A DNA stretch of 19,146 nt from Pseudonocardiales bacterium (GCA_025465385.1 JAODNG010000541.1:1-19146), one strand, 5' to 3'. Shown: positions 1 through 8,831, counted from the first letter of the stretch. The notes: generated from the letters alone by a model not told the origin. A program made the numbers and translations.

Positions 1-1043
1 CAGCGGCCGTACCTGGTCACCAGCCGGCCGGCCAGCGCAGCCGACACCGCCGACCCGAGTGCGAACGACGTCACCGCGAGCCCGGACTGCAGTGGTGTGT
101 AGCCCAGCCCGCGCTGGAAGTACAGCGCGAACACCAGCCAGATACCGCTGAAACCGACGAAGTACACCATCCCCAACGTGGCTCCTGCCGGGTAGCCGGG
201 CGTGGTGGACAGCAGCCGGGTGTCCAGCAACGGCGCCCGATCGCGACGCACCATCCGCTGCTCCCAGCGAAGGAACAGCGCGACCAGCACCGGCGCCAAC
301 CCGAAGAGCCACCACAGCCGGCGCAGCCCACCGCTGTCCACTTCCACCAGCGGTAGCAGCAGGCACAGCACGCCGGCGCCCAGCAGCAGCGCGCCGACGA
401 CGTCGATCTGTGATGCCACCGGCTGGCCGCTGCGCTGCCGGGACGGCACCAGGCGCCACGCCGCGACCAGCGCGATCAGGCCGATCGGAACATTGACATA
501 GAAGATCCATCGCCAACCCTCCTGCTGCCCTGCCGCGCTGAGGATGAGGCCGCCGAGCACCGGTCCGATCGCCGTGGACAACCCGACCGTGGCGCCGAAG
601 ATGCCGAATGCCCTGCCGCGCTCCGCGCCGTGGAACAGCACCTGGATCAGACCCGAGTTCTGCGGGGTGAGCATCCCTGCGGTGACCCCCTGCAGCAGCC
701 GGGCCGCGACCAACCACTCCGCACTGGGCGCAGCTCCACACAGCGCGCTGGTCACGACGAACGCGGTCAGCGCGACGAGGAACATCCGTCGCCGGCCCAA
801 GGCGTCACCCAGCCGGCCGCCCGCCACCAGCACGAGCCCAAAGCTCAGCGCATAGCCCGACACCACCCACTGCACCTGCGCCACCGAGGCGCCCAGGCTC
901 TGCTGGATCGACGGCAGCGCGACGTTGACGATGCTGACGTCCAGCAGCCCCATGAATCCCGCCAGCTGAGTCACTGCGAGAGCCCGCCAGCGACGCGGGT
1001 ACCCGACCTCATCGACAGTCGAGGGTTCCGAACCAGTACTCAT
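1..1043 (-). CDS. MFS drug efflux transporter, DHA2 (EmrB/QacA) type, N-terminal part
   Basis: A proton-driven multidrug exporter of the inner membrane, cut by the left window edge: 347 codons are visible and the C-terminal part is missing. The family motifs appear in order: DVSIVNVALPSI in the first membrane segment (residues 35-46), loop motif GGRLGDALGRRR (75-86), RLLQGV (115-120), the antiporter motif GLSTAIGPVLGG (154-165) and GWRWIFYVNVPIG (177-189). These are typical of 14-segment DHA2 exporters. The ATG at 1043-1041 is preceded by AGGA at a suitable distance. It lies 38 bases after the stop of the upstream gene on the same strand, so co-transcription is possible, but no TetR or MarR regulator is adjacent within the window. 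The substrate cannot be read from sequence. The family call is firm. Confidence 0.92.
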   Translation of the reverse strand, partial: MSTGSEPSTVDEVGYPRRWRALAVTQLAGFMGLLDVSIVNVALPSIQQSLGASVAQVQWVVSGYALSFGLVLVAGGRLGDALGRRRMFLVALTAFVVTSALCGAAPSAEWLVAARLLQGVTAGMLTPQNSGLIQVLFHGAERGRAFGIFGATVGLSTAIGPVLGGLILSAAGQQEGWRWIFYVNVPIGLIALVAAWRLVPSRQRSGQPVASQIDVVGALLLGAGVLCLLLPLVEVDSGGLRRLWWLFGLAPVLVALFLRWEQRMVRRDRAPLLDTRLLSTTPGYPAGATLGMVYFVGFSGIWLVFALYFQRGLGYTPLQSGLAVTSFALGSAVSAALAGRLVTRYGR

Positions 1044-1081
1044 CACATCATCCTGAGCGCCCAATATGGTCCGCGCCGCAC

Positions 1082-1741
1082 TTAGGGCACCGGGCCGTCA
1101 TCGGGTACCGGCCCAACCAGGTCGACCTGCTCGGGCAGCAGGGGTGAGATCGCCAGGTCCTGAAGCGGCGTATCCGGCAAGGCGGCGTGTACCGCTCGGA
1201 CGCCTGGCCGGGCCGTCACCGTCCGTAGCGCGCTGCCGTCGCCATATACCAGCAATGCCAGCACGCACGCGCAGCCACTGCGCAGCTGCGCCGCTTCGGC
1301 AGCGGTCACAGCGGCGGGTCGGCCACTAGGTGCTTCCCGGGACGCGGCGAGGCGGTCCTGCGCCGCCGAGCGCATCGCCTCGGCGAGTTCGGTCACCGGC
1401 CGCTGCCCCGGCAGGTCCCGGGTGATCAACGCGGTCTGCACTCGTGGCAGCGGAACACGGAGTATCACCCGGGACAGCCGCACACCGTGTACCAGCTCAG
1501 CGGCGGGCTCCGGGGTGAGGTAACCGTCCAGCTCCACCAGCGCCCACACCGGCCCGGAGGTTGTCGTGGGCAGCGACGCACCGGCCCGCCGCAGGTACTG
1601 CGCGACCGGTTCGCCGCCCTCGGGGCCGAGTCGCTGCACCCCGCTGTGCACCGGTTCACCACGGTGTCCGGCCACCACGACCGTCACGCCGAACACCACG
1701 AATAGCACCGCCAGCACCGCCCAGCGGGCCCGCGAGGGCAT
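1082..1741 (-). CDS. Single-pass membrane-anchored protein of unknown function
   Basis: I do not recognise this 219-residue protein. It has a short basic N-terminus (MPSRARW) followed by one hydrophobic segment at about residues 8-24. There is no lipobox cysteine, so it is probably a signal anchor with the remainder outside the cell. The rest is moderately hydrophobic and rich in Ala, Arg, Leu and Pro, with a Cys-x-Cys pair in a short SGCACVLALLVYG segment. I see no catalytic motif. The ATG lies three bases after the TAG of the pseudouridine synthase gene, so translational coupling is likely and the ORF is likely real. It could be a lineage-specific envelope protein, but that is inference from the anchor alone. 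Confidence 0.72.
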   Translation of the reverse strand: MPSRARWAVLAVLFVVFGVTVVVAGHRGEPVHSGVQRLGPEGGEPVAQYLRRAGASLPTTTSGPVWALVELDGYLTPEPAAELVHGVRLSRVILRVPLPRVQTALITRDLPGQRPVTELAEAMRSAAQDRLAASREAPSGRPAAVTAAEAAQLRSGCACVLALLVYGDGSALRTVTARPGVRAVHAALPDTPLQDLAISPLLPEQVDLVGPVPDDGPVP

Positions 1742-1744
1742 CGG

Positions 1745-2674
1745 CTACGCCTGCGCGGCGAGTACGTCCAGCGCGCCACTCAGGTCCTCCGGGTCCGGGC
1801 TGGTGAACTCCACCCACCGGTCGTCGGCTGGGTGCGGGAAGCCCAACCGCGCGGCGTGCAGCCATTGCCTGCTCAGCCCCAGCCGCTGCGCCAGCGCCGG
1901 ATCCGCACCATAGGTGAGGTCCCCACAACAGGGGTGCCGTAACGCGGCGAAGTGCACCCGGATCTGGTGGGTGCGACCGGTCTCCAGAGTGACGTCACAC
2001 AGCGACGCGGCCGGGAACGCCTCGATCACCTCGTAGTGCGTTACCGACGGCTTGCCGCCGGCCACTACGGCGAAGCGCCAGTCGTGCTTGGGGTGCCGGT
2101 CGATCGGGGCGTCGATGGTGCCTCGAGTGGGATCCGGGTGGCCCTGCACCAGCGCCCGGTAATGCTTGGCGACAGTGCGATCCCGGAAGGCGCGCTTCAG
2201 CGCCGAGTACCCGCGCTCCGACTTGGCAACGATCATCAGACCGCTGGTGCCCACATCCAGCCGGTGCACCACACCCTGGCGCTCGGCCGCGCCCGAGGTG
2301 GCCACCTGGATTCCGGCCGCGGCGAGTCCACCGAGCACGGTGGGGCCGGTCCAGCCGGGGCTGGGATGCGCGGCGACCCCCACCGGCTTGTCCACCACCA
2401 CCAGGTCGGTGTCGTCATGCAGCACCTGTAGATTCGCCACCAGCTCGACAGATGGGGCGGCCGGCCGTTGCGGATCGGGCAGGGTCACCTCTAGCCGGCT
2501 CCCGGTGGCCAGGCGGTCGGACTTGCCGACTGGGCGGCCGTCCACCAGCACCGCCCCGGTCTCGGTCAGATCGACCACTGTGGTGCGGGACAGACCCAGC
2601 AGCCGGGCCAACCCGGCATCCACCCGCATGCCGTCGAGTCCCTCGGGCACCGGCAGCGTCCGGACGTCGCTCAT
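1745..2674 (-). CDS. rluD: RluD-type 23S rRNA pseudouridine synthase
   Basis: Converts uridines to pseudouridine in RNA, most likely in 23S rRNA. The 309 residues are a usual length for the RluA/RluC/RluD family. An S4 RNA-binding domain occupies about residues 17-62 (MRVDAGLARLLGLSR... ...DGRPVGKSDRLATGSRLEV). The catalytic motif HRLDVGTSGLM follows with nucleophile Asp140. The conserved LETGRTHQIRVH motif lies near residue 232. The start is fixed by an ATGA overlap with the lspA stop. Linkage of an rluD-like gene directly behind lspA is common in bacteria, including actinobacteria. The exact target uridines cannot be told from sequence. It ends in TAG, the only gene here terminated by that codon, which matters for judging the TAG in ftsW. 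Confidence 0.93.
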   Translation of the reverse strand: MSDVRTLPVPEGLDGMRVDAGLARLLGLSRTTVVDLTETGAVLVDGRPVGKSDRLATGSRLEVTLPDPQRPAAPSVELVANLQVLHDDTDLVVVDKPVGVAAHPSPGWTGPTVLGGLAAAGIQVATSGAAERQGVVHRLDVGTSGLMIVAKSERGYSALKRAFRDRTVAKHYRALVQGHPDPTRGTIDAPIDRHPKHDWRFAVVAGGKPSVTHYEVIEAFPAASLCDVTLETGRTHQIRVHFAALRHPCCGDLTYGADPALAQRLGLSRQWLHAARLGFPHPADDRWVEFTSPDPEDLSGALDVLAAQA

Positions 2675-3285
2675 TCTGAGGCTCCAAATTCAGTACCGCC
2701 AGGTCCAGGACTGCCGGGCCGTCGAGGGCCGCGGGTGCCGTCGAAGTCCCGGCCGGTGGCGGCAAGCAGGATCAGCACCGCGCCACCGCACACGATCGCG
2801 GAGTCTGCCAGGTTGAACACCGGCCAGACGCTGCCATCCGGCGCCAGCAGCGAGAGAAAATCGACCACGTGCCCGCGCAATGGGCCAGGGGCGCGCAGCA
2901 GCCGGTCCACCAGATTGCCCAGCGCTCCCCCCAGCACCAGCCCGAGCCCGAAGGCCCAAGGCGCGCTGCGCAGCCTAGGCGCCAGTCGCACGATCGCCAC
3001 CACGACACCGAGGGCAATCAGCGACAGAAGCCAGGTCAACCCGGTCGCCATCGAGAACGCCGCACCCGAGTTGCGGTAGACCACGAGGTACAACCCACCA
3101 CCTAACAGCTCTACCGGCTGACGGCCCTCCAGGATCGTCACCGCGGCGATCTTGCTCAGCACGTCCAGCAGGAGCGTGACGGTGGCGGTGGCGGCCAGCA
3201 AACCGACCCGGCGGCGTCCTGGCGCCGCCTGGGGGATGTCCTGGTCGTCAGCGGCCGTTCCCCCGGCATGCTGAGATGGGTTCAT
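2671..3285 (-). CDS. lspA: Lipoprotein signal peptidase (signal peptidase II)
   Basis: Membrane aspartyl protease that removes the signal peptide from prolipoproteins after lipidation. At 204 residues it is longer than the roughly 165 of enteric enzymes because of a cytoplasmic N-terminal extension of about 28 residues and a Gly/Pro-rich tail, both usual in actinobacteria. Visible family signatures are the LDVLSK block at 40-45, RNSGAAFS at 71-78, GNLVDR with catalytic Asp127, and FNLADSAI with catalytic Asp161. Four membrane segments fit the hydrophobic stretches around 30-50, 84-100, 111-128 and 160-177. The start ATG at 3285 lies 24 bases after the antiporter stop; the ribosome site is weak. 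The stop overlaps the rluD start by four bases. Confidence 0.95.
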   Translation of the reverse strand: MNPSQHAGGTAADDQDIPQAAPGRRRVGLLAATATVTLLLDVLSKIAAVTILEGRQPVELLGGGLYLVVYRNSGAAFSMATGLTWLLSLIALGVVVAIVRLAPRLRSAPWAFGLGLVLGGALGNLVDRLLRAPGPLRGHVVDFLSLLAPDGSVWPVFNLADSAIVCGGAVLILLAATGRDFDGTRGPRRPGSPGPGGTEFGASE

Positions 3286-3309
3286 ACCACCATTGTGGCC
3301 AATCCGGCC

Positions 3310-4788
3310 TTAGGCGCCGCTCTCCCCCCGCCACCGGGCCAACCGACCTGCCCGGTGCACCGCCCGAATCCGCTGCTCGGCCCTGTCCCGGTTGCCAGCC
3401 GTGGTGACGACCAACAGCTGGTCACCCTCTTCCAGCCGGGTGGTCAGTTGCGGGGTGAACCCCTTCCCATCGCGCACCACCAGGCTGACCACCGCTCCGC
3501 TGGGAAGCCTCAGTTCCGAGAGGTAGACACCATGCAACCGTGAAGGTCGGGGTACCCGGATCTGAAGCAGCTCAGCGTGCATGTCATCCAATGCAGCGGC
3601 GTCGACCTCCATCTCCCTGCCCTGTTCCGGGCGGGACAGTCCCAGCCATCGCACGACAAGCGGCAGCGTGATGCCCTGGACGACGGTGAGCAGGACAACG
3701 AGCACGAAGACCACGTCCACCAACCGTTGGGCCCCGGAGAAACCTCTGGTGAGAGCGATCAACGCGAGGACAATGGGTACCGCGCCGCGCAACCCGGACC
3801 ACGACAGGAAGGCCTGCTCCCGCCATGGCACCCGCAACGGCGTCAGGGCAACCGCCACCGACAGCGGACGCGCCAGCACCACCAGGACCGCTCCGACGAC
3901 CAGCGCGGGGATCAGCACGCCGGGCAAGCGGGCCGGCGAGGCGTAGAGACCTAGCAGCACGAACAGGCCGATCTGGGCGAGCCAGCCGAGACCCTCGGCG
4001 AAGGAGACGGTATCCCCGCGGTGCGGCAGGCGCGCGTTGCCGAGCACCAGCCCGGCCAGATAGGTCGCCAGGAAGCCGGAGGCGTGCAGGCCCTGCCCGG
4101 CAGCGAAGGCGAGCACGCAGACCGCAATGCTCGCCAACGGATATAGACCGGTCGCAGGCAGCGCTGCCCGGCGCAGCGTCCACGCTCCCGCGAATCCCAA
4201 CGCCGCCCCCACGAGCGCACCGACGAGCAACTCGTACCCGACCAGCAGGGGCGTCCACCATCGCAGTGAGTCGCCAGCCGCGAGCAGCACCACCGCGATG
4301 TACACCGGCGCGTCGTTGATGCCCGATTCCATCTCGAGCGCGCCCGCCAGCTGGGGAGACACCTTCAGCGCCCGCAACACGCTGAAGACCGCGGCCGCGT
4401 CAGTCGAGGACAGCACCGCGCCCCACAGCAGCGCCATGCGCCAGTCGAGGCTCAGCAGCAGGTGTAGCGCCCATCCAGTGACAGCGATGTTCACCGCGAC
4501 TGCGACGGTAGACAGCGCGATTCCCCAGCTCAACACGGGACGGATCACCGACCAGCGAGTGGTGAGGCCGCCCTCGGCCAGAATCAATACCAGCCCGGCG
4601 ATGCCCAGCTCTGCGGTGAGCGGCGCATCGGAGAACTGAATTCCCAGGCCGGCCTCGCCGATCAGCAGCCCGATGGCCAGGTAAACCAGCAGCGACGGCA
4701 AGCCGAGGCGGGTGGACAACCGCACGGCGAGCACAGCCAGCAGCAACACTGCTGCCCCCGCCCCGAGCGCGAACTCCACCCCGTTCAC
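3310..4788 (-). CDS. CPA1 cation/proton antiporter with C-terminal RCK_C (TrkA-C-like) domain, NhaP2/CvrA type
   Basis: Integral membrane antiporter that exchanges K+ or Na+ for protons. The 492 residues begin with about 390 residues of closely spaced hydrophobic segments. They contain SSTDAAAVF (127-135) and ESGINDAP (154-161), the CPA1 core motifs with the conserved acidic pair region. The last 90 or so residues are soluble and resemble a TrkA-C/RCK_C ligand-binding domain (IRVPRPSRLHGVYLSEL ... EEGDQLLVVTT), which in NhaP2-type proteins gates potassium export. The start is GTG at 4788 with AGAGG eight bases upstream. It follows the methyltransferase stop by 27 bases. K+/H+ exchange is the likeliest activity by architecture, but ion selectivity is not proven by sequence. 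Confidence 0.9.
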   Translation of the reverse strand: MNGVEFALGAGAAVLLLAVLAVRLSTRLGLPSLLVYLAIGLLIGEAGLGIQFSDAPLTAELGIAGLVLILAEGGLTTRWSVIRPVLSWGIALSTVAVAVNIAVTGWALHLLLSLDWRMALLWGAVLSSTDAAAVFSVLRALKVSPQLAGALEMESGINDAPVYIAVVLLAAGDSLRWWTPLLVGYELLVGALVGAALGFAGAWTLRRAALPATGLYPLASIAVCVLAFAAGQGLHASGFLATYLAGLVLGNARLPHRGDTVSFAEGLGWLAQIGLFVLLGLYASPARLPGVLIPALVVGAVLVVLARPLSVAVALTPLRVPWREQAFLSWSGLRGAVPIVLALIALTRGFSGAQRLVDVVFVLVVLLTVVQGITLPLVVRWLGLSRPEQGREMEVDAAALDDMHAELLQIRVPRPSRLHGVYLSELRLPSGAVVSLVVRDGKGFTPQLTTRLEEGDQLLVVTTAGNRDRAEQRIRAVHRAGRLARWRGESGA

Positions 4789-4815
4789 GCCCGGATCCTC
4801 TCGCAGCCTCGCTGG

Positions 4816-5610
4816 TCAGCCGGACCAGGAGATCGTGACCAGATCGCGGTGCCGCGGTCCCAGCCTCGCCACCGCATCGGCGACCTCGTCCCGGCGCTCG
4901 ACGGGCAGACACAACCTGCGCAGCGAGAAGTCAAGCTCCGCCTCCGGACTGCGCGGCTGGGCGGGTCGGGTCCAGCGCTGAACCTCCGGATGTATCCCCA
5001 CTTCGGCGAAGACGGCCAGTACGTCGTCCGCGGTCGCCGGCGGGGGCCTGCGCAACCCGTGAAATTGCACCCACAACGGGTCCAGCCAGGCCCCGGGGTG
5101 CACGGCATGCAGCTCGACGACGACCCCGCGGCGGGCGGCGGCATCCAGCGCGGTGACAAAGGGCCCCAGGTCAAGGGTGTTGTAACCGACATGGTGACTG
5201 ACCACGACATCGGCCACGCCCGCCTGCGCCGCCGCCTGCGGCCACGGGCCATGAACGCTGCGGTGCGCCAGCCCCCGCTGCTGGCAGGCCTGCTCGAATG
5301 CGCGCAGCATGTCCTCCGCGGAATCCACCCCAGTCAGGTGCGACACCTGGGGCACCAGGGCCAGCCCCGCGGCACCCGCACCGCACCCGACGTCGAGCAC
5401 GGTCCCACCGTCAGGTCCCAGCAACTCCAGCGCGGCCCGGCGCGATGGGGTGTCCTCCGGCGTCGCCGCCGGGACAAAGCGGGCGGGATCGTGCCGGCTC
5501 GGGTCGTTCGGCGCGGCGGCCCGAATCTCGGGGGGGATTGCGCGGCGCTGCAGCAGCTCGCGCCACCTTGCAGCTGCGCTGCTCGTGAGTGGCTTCGAGT
5601 GCTGGAACAC
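4816..5610 (-). CDS. Class I SAM-dependent methyltransferase
   Basis: A soluble Rossmann-fold methyltransferase of 264 residues. Motif I is VLDVGCGAG at 71-79, followed by LTGVDSAEDML where Asp96 would bind the ribose of SAM, and a later DVVVSHHVGYN stretch that fits motif IV. The substrate cannot be assigned: the protein matches the general methyltransferase 11/25 type and has no recognisable RNA- or lipid-binding domain. It starts with GTG two bases after the ileS stop, which suggests translational coupling to ileS. A C7 run (G7 on the plus strand at 5530-5536) lies near its N-terminus, a place where assembly errors are possible, but the frame is intact. Confidence 0.85.
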   Translation of the reverse strand: MFQHSKPLTSSAAARWRELLQRRAIPPEIRAAAPNDPSRHDPARFVPAATPEDTPSRRAALELLGPDGGTVLDVGCGAGAAGLALVPQVSHLTGVDSAEDMLRAFEQACQQRGLAHRSVHGPWPQAAAQAGVADVVVSHHVGYNTLDLGPFVTALDAAARRGVVVELHAVHPGAWLDPLWVQFHGLRRPPPATADDVLAVFAEVGIHPEVQRWTRPAQPRSPEAELDFSLRRLCLPVERRDEVADAVARLGPRHRDLVTISWSG

Positions 5611-5612
5611 TG

Positions 5613-8600
5613 TTACGCACTCACGACGGCGACGGCGACCCGCACCGGGACGCCGTCGCGGACATCGCCAACGACGCCGGCGAATCCGTCAGGCACTGGG
5701 GCGTAGTCCACTCGGCGGGCGAGTACCTCGCCGGCGATGAACTGCTCGTGCTCCCGAGCCGCAGCGAGCACCGCTGGTGGTGCGTCGATGGTGAGCACGA
5801 TCCGGTCGGTGACCTGCAGGCCGGCCTGCCGCCGGGCCTGTTGCACCACCCGCACCAGGTCCTTGGCGATGCCCTCGGCGGCCAGCTCCGGGGTGACGGT
5901 GGTATCGAGCACCACCAACCCGGACCCGGCCGGCAACGCCGCTGTCTCGGACGGGTCTGCGGCGACGAGCCGCTCGGTGTACTCGCCTTCCAGCAACGGG
6001 ATACCGGCTGCGGTCACGACCCCGTCCCGACCGCGTTCCCACTGCCCCGCCTTGACCGCGCGGATCACCTTCTGGGTGTCACCCCCCAACCGGGGCCCGC
6101 AGGCCCGGGCGTTGACGGTGAGCTCGAAGCGGCCGTGCGCGGCGACGTCCTCGGTGAGCTCCACCGACCGTACGTTCACCTCGTCAGCGATCAGGTCGGT
6201 GAAGGCAGCGAGCGTGCCCGCGTCCGGCGCGGCCACGGTGAGCTGGGGCAGCGGCTGGCGGACTCGCAGGCCCCGGGCCTTGCGCAGCGACAACACGGCC
6301 GACACCACCTGGCGCACCCGGTCCATCGACGCCACCAGGTCCCGATCTTGCGGTAGCAAGGCGGGATCGGGCCAATCGGCCAGATGCACCGAACGCTGTC
6401 CGGTCAGCCCGCGCCAGATCGCCTCGGTGGTCAGCGGCAACAGCGGAGCGGCCAGCCTGCAGGTCACCTCGAGCACCGTGTGCAAGGTATCTATCGCATC
6501 CTGTTCGCCAGCCCAGAACCGGTCCCGGGAACGGCGCACGTACCAGTTGGTGAGCACGTCGCAGAACCCGCGCACGCTGGCACACGCCCCGGCGATGTCG
6601 TACCGGTCCATCCGGGCCGTGACATCACTGGCGCAGTCATGCAGCTTGGCGAGCACATATCGATCCAGGACGTGCTCGCTACCGGTCTGCCACCGCCCCT
6701 CGACGTCGGCGGCGTTGGCGTAGAGAGTAAGGAAATACCAGGAGTTCCACAGCGGCAGCAGCGCTTGCCGGACGGCTTCCCGGATGCCCTGCTCGGTGAC
6801 TATCAGGTTCCCGCCCCGCAGGATCGGCGAGGCCATCAGGAACCAGCGCATCGCGTCCGAGCCGTCCCGGTTGAACACCTCGGTGACCTCGGGATAGTTG
6901 CCCTTGGACTTCGACATTTTCAGGCCGTCGTCCCCGAGCACGATGCCGTGCGCCAGGCAGGAGCGAAACGCCGGCCGATCGAACAGCGCCGTGGCCAGCA
7001 CGTGCAACGTGTAGAACCACCCACGCGTCTGTCCGTTGTACTCGACGATGAAATCACCCGGGTAGTGGTGTTCGAACCACTCGGCGTTGTCGAACGGATA
7101 GTGGACCTGCGCGAAGGGCATCGAACCGGATTCGAACCAACAGTCCAGCACCTCAGGCACCCGGCGCATCGTCGAGCGGCCGGTGGGGTCGTCCGGGTTG
7201 GGCCGGGTCAGCTGATCGACGAACGGCCGGTGCAAATCGGTGGGGCGCACGCCGAAGTCACGCTCCAGCTCGTCTAGCGAGCCGTAGACGTCCATCCGCG
7301 GGTAGGCCGGATCGTCGGAAACCCACACCGGTATCGGTGATCCCCAGTACCGGTTGCGGGAGATGTTCCAGTCCCGCGCGCCGTCCAGCCACGCACCGAA
7401 CTGCCCGGTCCCGACATTTTCCGGCACCCAGGTGATCTCCCGATTGAGGTCCACCATCCGGTCCCGGAACTTCGTCACCTCGACGAACCAGGACGACACC
7501 GCGCGCTGGATCAGAGGGTTGTTGCAGCGCCAGCAGTGCGGGTACGGGTGCTCGTAGGTCTCGTGACGCAGTAGCACCCCGCCGACGTGGGGAGACCCGT
7601 CGCGCAGATCCCGGATGATCGCCCGGTTGGCGTCGAAGACCTGCATCCCGGCATACGGGGCGACCTCGGCGGTGAACTTTCCGGCCGAGTCCACCGGGAT
7701 CACCGCCTCGATACCGGCGGCGTCGGTGACGGCCTTGTCTTCCTCCCCGAAGGCCGGGGCCAGATGCACCAGGCCGGTGCCCTCATCGGTGGTCACGAAA
7801 TCGGCGGGCAGCACCTGGTGAGCGCCGGGCCGGCCGGCGAAGAAGTCGAACGGCGGGGTGTAACGAAGGCCCAACAGCTCCGATCCCAGGTACTGGCCCA
7901 CCACCTGCGGCTGATCACCCAGCTCCCGGGCGTAGGCGAGTACGCGGTCCTCGGCGATCAGATAACGCTCGCTACCCGCCTGCACGGTGACGTACGTCAG
8001 GTTGGGGTGCACCGCGATACCCAGGTTGGACGGCAGCGTCCACGGCGTGGTGGTCCACACCAGCGCCAGCACGCCGTCCAGCGAAGATCCCGGAGCCGAT
8101 AGCCGAAGCCCGACGGTGACCGCGGGATCCTGCCGGTTGCGGTAGACATCGTCCATCTTCGTCTCGGTGTTGGACAGCGGCGTCTCGCAGCGCCAGCAGT
8201 ACCACAGCACCCGGAAACCTTGATAGATCAGGCCCTTGTCCCAGAGCGTCTTGAACGCCCACAGGACGCTTTCCATGTACGTCAGGTCAAGGGTCTTGTA
8301 GTCGTTGTCGAAGTCCACCCAACGGGCCTGGCGGGTCACGTACTCGCGCCACTCGCGCGTGTAGCGCAGCACCGAGGTGCGGCAAGCGGCGTTGAAGTCC
8401 GCCACGCCCATCTGCTCGATTTGAGACTTATGGGTGATGCCCAGTTGCCGTTCTGCCTCAACCTCGGCCGGCAACCCGTGGCAGTCCCAGCCGAACCGGC
8501 GCTCCACCCGGCGGCCACGCATCGTCTGGTAGCGCGGCACCACATCCTTGACGTAGCCGGTGAGCAGGTGCCCGTAATGCGGTAGACCGTTGGCGAACGG

Positions 8601-8786
8601 CGGCCCGTCGTAGAAGACGAACTCGTTCGCTCCGTCGTCTCCGGCCGAGCGAGCAGCTACCGATGCCGCGAAGGTGTGGTCATCCTGCCAATACTGCAGG
8701 ACGGAGGCTTCAAGCTGGGGGAACGACGGCTGCGCGGCGACGGCGTCTGCGGTGCCGACGTCTGCAGAAACCTTGGGGTAGACCAT
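5613..8786 (-). CDS. ileS: Isoleucyl-tRNA synthetase, type 2 (eukaryote-like)
   Basis: Charges tRNA-Ile with isoleucine. With the start chosen here it has 1057 residues. The catalytic signatures are GPPFANGLPHYGH (61-73, the HIGH equivalent) and KMSKS (623-627). The CP1 editing domain shows WTTTPWTLPSN (244-254) and HLAPAFGEED (341-350), and RDWNISRNRYWGSPIPVW lies at 471-488. The HYGH form and overall length mark the type 2 lineage rather than the HIGH-containing type 1 of E. coli. I chose ATG 8786 because related actinobacterial proteins begin MVYPK-like, and because the alternative in-frame GTG at 8831 lies inside the T-box structure. AGGAAG at 8803-8798 can serve as its ribosome site, with a slightly long spacing. 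Expression should follow tRNA-Ile charging through the upstream leader. Confidence 0.95.
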   Translation of the reverse strand: MVYPKVSADVGTADAVAAQPSFPQLEASVLQYWQDDHTFAASVAARSAGDDGANEFVFYDGPPFANGLPHYGHLLTGYVKDVVPRYQTMRGRRVERRFGWDCHGLPAEVEAERQLGITHKSQIEQMGVADFNAACRTSVLRYTREWREYVTRQARWVDFDNDYKTLDLTYMESVLWAFKTLWDKGLIYQGFRVLWYCWRCETPLSNTETKMDDVYRNRQDPAVTVGLRLSAPGSSLDGVLALVWTTTPWTLPSNLGIAVHPNLTYVTVQAGSERYLIAEDRVLAYARELGDQPQVVGQYLGSELLGLRYTPPFDFFAGRPGAHQVLPADFVTTDEGTGLVHLAPAFGEEDKAVTDAAGIEAVIPVDSAGKFTAEVAPYAGMQVFDANRAIIRDLRDGSPHVGGVLLRHETYEHPYPHCWRCNNPLIQRAVSSWFVEVTKFRDRMVDLNREITWVPENVGTGQFGAWLDGARDWNISRNRYWGSPIPVWVSDDPAYPRMDVYGSLDELERDFGVRPTDLHRPFVDQLTRPNPDDPTGRSTMRRVPEVLDCWFESGSMPFAQVHYPFDNAEWFEHHYPGDFIVEYNGQTRGWFYTLHVLATALFDRPAFRSCLAHGIVLGDDGLKMSKSKGNYPEVTEVFNRDGSDAMRWFLMASPILRGGNLIVTEQGIREAVRQALLPLWNSWYFLTLYANAADVEGRWQTGSEHVLDRYVLAKLHDCASDVTARMDRYDIAGACASVRGFCDVLTNWYVRRSRDRFWAGEQDAIDTLHTVLEVTCRLAAPLLPLTTEAIWRGLTGQRSVHLADWPDPALLPQDRDLVASMDRVRQVVSAVLSLRKARGLRVRQPLPQLTVAAPDAGTLAAFTDLIADEVNVRSVELTEDVAAHGRFELTVNARACGPRLGGDTQKVIRAVKAGQWERGRDGVVTAAGIPLLEGEYTERLVAADPSETAALPAGSGLVVLDTTVTPELAAEGIAKDLVRVVQQARRQAGLQVTDRIVLTIDAPPAVLAAAREHEQFIAGEVLARRVDYAPVPDGFAGVVGDVRDGVPVRVAVAVVSA

Positions 8787-8817
8787 GGCGGCGTGTACTT
8801 CCTGTGCGGTGTCACCT

Positions 8818-8831
8818 GTGCAGATCTGCAC
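8818..8831. repeat. Perfect 14-base palindrome at the end of the T-box leader
   Basis: GTGCAGATCTGCAC is identical to its reverse complement. In RNA it can fold into a five-pair hairpin with a GAUC loop directly after the CCCC of the antisequestrator and before the ribosome site of ileS. The first three bases are the alternative GTG start of ileS. It may be part of the on/off switch or of no function. Confidence 0.55.

Noticed and set aside
1745..1747. TAG reassigned to an amino acid in this genome
   Set aside because: rluD ends normally at TAG with the next gene starting three bases later, so TAG acts as a stop here.
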